A stretch of DNA of 64,000 nt from positions 91,469-155,468 of the forward strand of contig JAFEBA010000018.1 of assembly GCA_018266105.1 (NCBI GenBank), given 5' to 3'. This DNA comes from a bacterium (lineage in GTDB: Bacteria > Vulcanimicrobiota > Xenobia > Xenobiales > JADMJV01). Shown here in pieces: positions 62,519 to 64,000 of the stretch (the first letter of the stretch is position 1; every line of letters starts with the position of its first letter). The position numbers were made by a program, and so were the translations under genes. The notes beneath the pieces were generated by a model. It made no database searches. It worked only from the letters and a program-made list of their open reading frames with translations, and was not told the origin of the DNA.

Positions 62519-63022
62519 TTGCAACATTGCAAATCTCTCATCATTCTGGGCGCCCTTCTTCTCACCGGCGCCGTCTGTGCCGAACCTGAGCACACCTATG
62601 CTACCGAGGGTAGCGAAACCAGCCTTCATCAAACTGAAACCACCATTGTCCCGGCTGTGCACCGGAAGGCTGAAATGCACCGGCGCCGCAGCCTGGCTGC
62701 CCGTAGTGGACGACTCAACCCGAACTTAAACCTGCCCCCCCAGGGTGGCCGCACCATCACCTGCGGTTCTACCGCATACTGTCTTTACGGCCGCACGGCT
62801 TCAGGCACGGGCGTCTGCCGGGGCACGGTCGCGGTCGACCCCCGAATTATCCCGCTTGGAACTCGTCTCTATGTCGAGGGCTATGGTTACGCCACCGCCC
62901 TGGACACAGGCGGAGCCATTTGCGGCAATAAGATCGACGTCTGGTTCCCTAGTCTGGGCGAATGCTACCAGTGGGGCTACCGCACTGTGCGCGTGACCAT
63001 TCTGGACAAGCCGCGTCGCTAA
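62519..63022 (+). CDS. Secreted 3D-domain protein
   Basis: I set the TTG at 62519, since AAAGGA lies 9 bases upstream and a signal peptide follows at once ([21 protein letters not shown]). The frame opens at 62477. The 167-residue product has a C-terminal 3D domain: [20 protein letters not shown], then [19 protein letters not shown], with the three Asp of the family and a TVRVTIL end. It is a double-psi beta-barrel related to MltA/RlpA, and probably binds or cuts peptidoglycan. Convergent 4-nt overlap with the YheT gene. Confidence 0.88.
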   Translation: MQHCKSLIILGALLLTGAVCAEPEHTYATEGSETSLHQTETTIVPAVHRKAEMHRRRSLAARSGRLNPNLNLPPQGGRTITCGSTAYCLYGRTASGTGVCRGTVAVDPRIIPLGTRLYVEGYGYATALDTGGAICGNKIDVWFPSLGECYQWGYRTVRVTILDKPRR

Positions 63023-63951
63023 TACCAGCCCGCGGCACACTCTACAATAAAGTCTTCCATCCACAGGCGGCCTCCTGAGCCCAGAAAGCCCAGGTGGCCG
63101 CCATGGCCCGTGCGTTCGAAGCGAACGCAGTCCGGGCCCCTGGTCGGAATCGACCCCGAGGGCACAAATGGGTCATCCAGCGCGTCCAGGCAGACCAGCC
63201 GATTGCGCACCCCTTCCAAAAACTGCCAGGAGCTGCAACGCTGGTAGTAGTCCTCCGCGCTCGAAAATCCGTGAATGGGCGCCGTCACCCGGCTATCGTA
63301 GTCCTGAAAGGTGCGACTGCTACGGATATCTTGAGCACTCAGACTGTCCGGAAAGCGAGCCGCGGCCGCCAATCCCCGCTGTCGCAGAGTGTGCAGCATG
63401 GCTCTTCGATACCAGCGTCCGACCCAGCTGCGTTCCAAATGGCTGCAACACTTTTGAAGGTTCCACGGATTGGACACCACCACGGCTCCCGCCAGGGCGG
63501 CCAGGTCCTGCCGCGTCTCAGCCAGCCATTTTACGGTGATGTTGGCCCCCAAAGAATATCCGACCACCACAATCTGACTGGCGGGTACCTGAACTCGCAG
63601 CCAGGTATACACCGAATCCAGATCCTCGCTGCAGCCGCCGTGATAGAGCTTCGGTCGCAGGGGCGCCCTGAAGGCCCCACGCAGGCTGAGCAGCAGAACC
63701 TGACCCAACCCCCTCCACAGCCAGCGGCGACCCAAGCTGACTCCCTCACGGGCCTTATGGTTGCCTCCCACGCCGTGCACCACCACCACCGCCAGCGGGC
63801 CGGGCCGAGGAATCCACAGGGCAGGCAACTCATCTCCGTCCGGAGTCGTTAGAAAGACGGTCTGACCTGTCAGTTCTCGTTGCAGACCGCGCACGGCCGA
63901 ACCTAGCAGCGTCTGCACGTGGGCATTGCGGAAACAGGGCTGAAAGGTCAA
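63019..63951 (-). CDS. YheT-type alpha/beta hydrolase
   Basis: TTG start overlapping the upstream stop (TTGA). 310 residues: [15 protein letters not shown] (oxyanion strand), [15 protein letters not shown] (nucleophile Ser in GYSLG), [10 protein letters not shown] (Asp) and GHGGHLGF (His), the catalytic triad of the YheT family. Substrate unknown. Its upstream partner gene runs off the window. Confidence 0.88.
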   Translation of the reverse strand: MTFQPCFRNAHVQTLLGSAVRGLQRELTGQTVFLTTPDGDELPALWIPRPGPLAVVVVHGVGGNHKAREGVSLGRRWLWRGLGQVLLLSLRGAFRAPLRPKLYHGGCSEDLDSVYTWLRVQVPASQIVVVGYSLGANITVKWLAETRQDLAALAGAVVVSNPWNLQKCCSHLERSWVGRWYRRAMLHTLRQRGLAAAARFPDSLSAQDIRSSRTFQDYDSRVTAPIHGFSSAEDYYQRCSSWQFLEGVRNRLVCLDALDDPFVPSGSIPTRGPDCVRFERTGHGGHLGFLGSGGRLWMEDFIVECAAGWY

Positions 63952-63998
63952 TTGGCGGTGGGGGGCATGACCAGAATGGATTCGACTTTGTCGCCGTT
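63948..63998 (-). CDS. 3' end of an upstream gene, cut by window edge
   Basis: The last 16 codons and stop ([16 protein letters not shown]). It overlaps the YheT start by 4 nt, so the genes are coupled. Too little remains to identify it. Confidence 0.6.
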   Translation of the reverse strand, partial: NGDKVESILVMPPTAN

Positions 63999-64000
63999 CA

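Overview
The window is 64 kb of GC-rich, gene-dense bacterial chromosome. It holds about 50 protein genes, one tRNA and several intrinsic terminators. I see no phage, insertion sequence, CRISPR array or plasmid function. Ribosome binding sites of the AAGGAG type are common, GTG and TTG starts are frequent, and many genes overlap by 4 nt. A class II (B12-dependent) ribonucleotide reductase, a Rieske oxygenase, many proteins with signal peptides, a PQQ-propeller/alpha-2-macroglobulin fusion, DUF5693, DUF5685, an Amj-like flippase and a CFI-box C-terminus suggest a free-living, poorly characterised lineage with an elaborate cell surface. An Eremiobacterota/Xenobia-like or other Terrabacteria-type candidate phylum is possible, but this is inference; no marker in the window settles taxonomy.

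Layout. 1-14 kb: mixed single genes, many secreted: an esterase cut by the left edge, a RelA/SpoT-domain synthetase, a B3 metallo-beta-lactamase with Gln in the zinc motif, an ICL/PEP-mutase family enzyme, a DUF885 peptidase-like protein, a methyltransferase, and a large CLCA-like metalloprotease/VWA surface protein. 14-20 kb: an Ig-like repeat protein, an RsbW-type ATPase/GNAT fusion with a membrane protein, a redoxin/CAP fusion and a NeuD-type acyltransferase. 20-30 kb: the 1,580-residue A2M fusion, a ureohydrolase, a membrane Ser/Thr kinase carrying a degenerate cyclase-like domain, and a response regulator with a degenerate GGDEF domain. 30-42 kb: a tRNA-Met(CAT) and a six-gene minus-strand run in which an Hsp90-like GHKL ATPase, a 1,330-residue partner, a heterodimeric ABC exporter and two membrane metallophosphoesterases are joined by 4-nt overlaps or a 1-nt gap. 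A cyclophilin lies just upstream. 42-45 kb: a DUF5685 protein with an extreme cysteine tail, and a frameshifted stand-alone paralogue of the giant partner's N-terminus. 45-48 kb: nrdJ behind two NrdR boxes, then a Rieske oxygenase. 48-64 kb: a CorC/CNNM transporter, a double-length Amj-like flippase, glycerate kinase and serC, DUF5693, a coiled-coil/SPFH pair, an AI-2E family permease, a 3D-domain protein and a YheT-type hydrolase.

How the genes fit together. Glycerate kinase and serC both touch 3-phosphoglycerate/serine metabolism. nrdJ appears to be controlled by NrdR. The coiled-coil gene is coupled to the SPFH gene. The strongest candidate for an undescribed system is the run at 30.5-41.7 kb: a chaperone-type ATPase, a dedicated giant co-protein sharing a module with a nearby paralogue, an asymmetric exporter and two surface phosphoesterases, which suggests folding or handling of a substrate followed by export and processing at the membrane.
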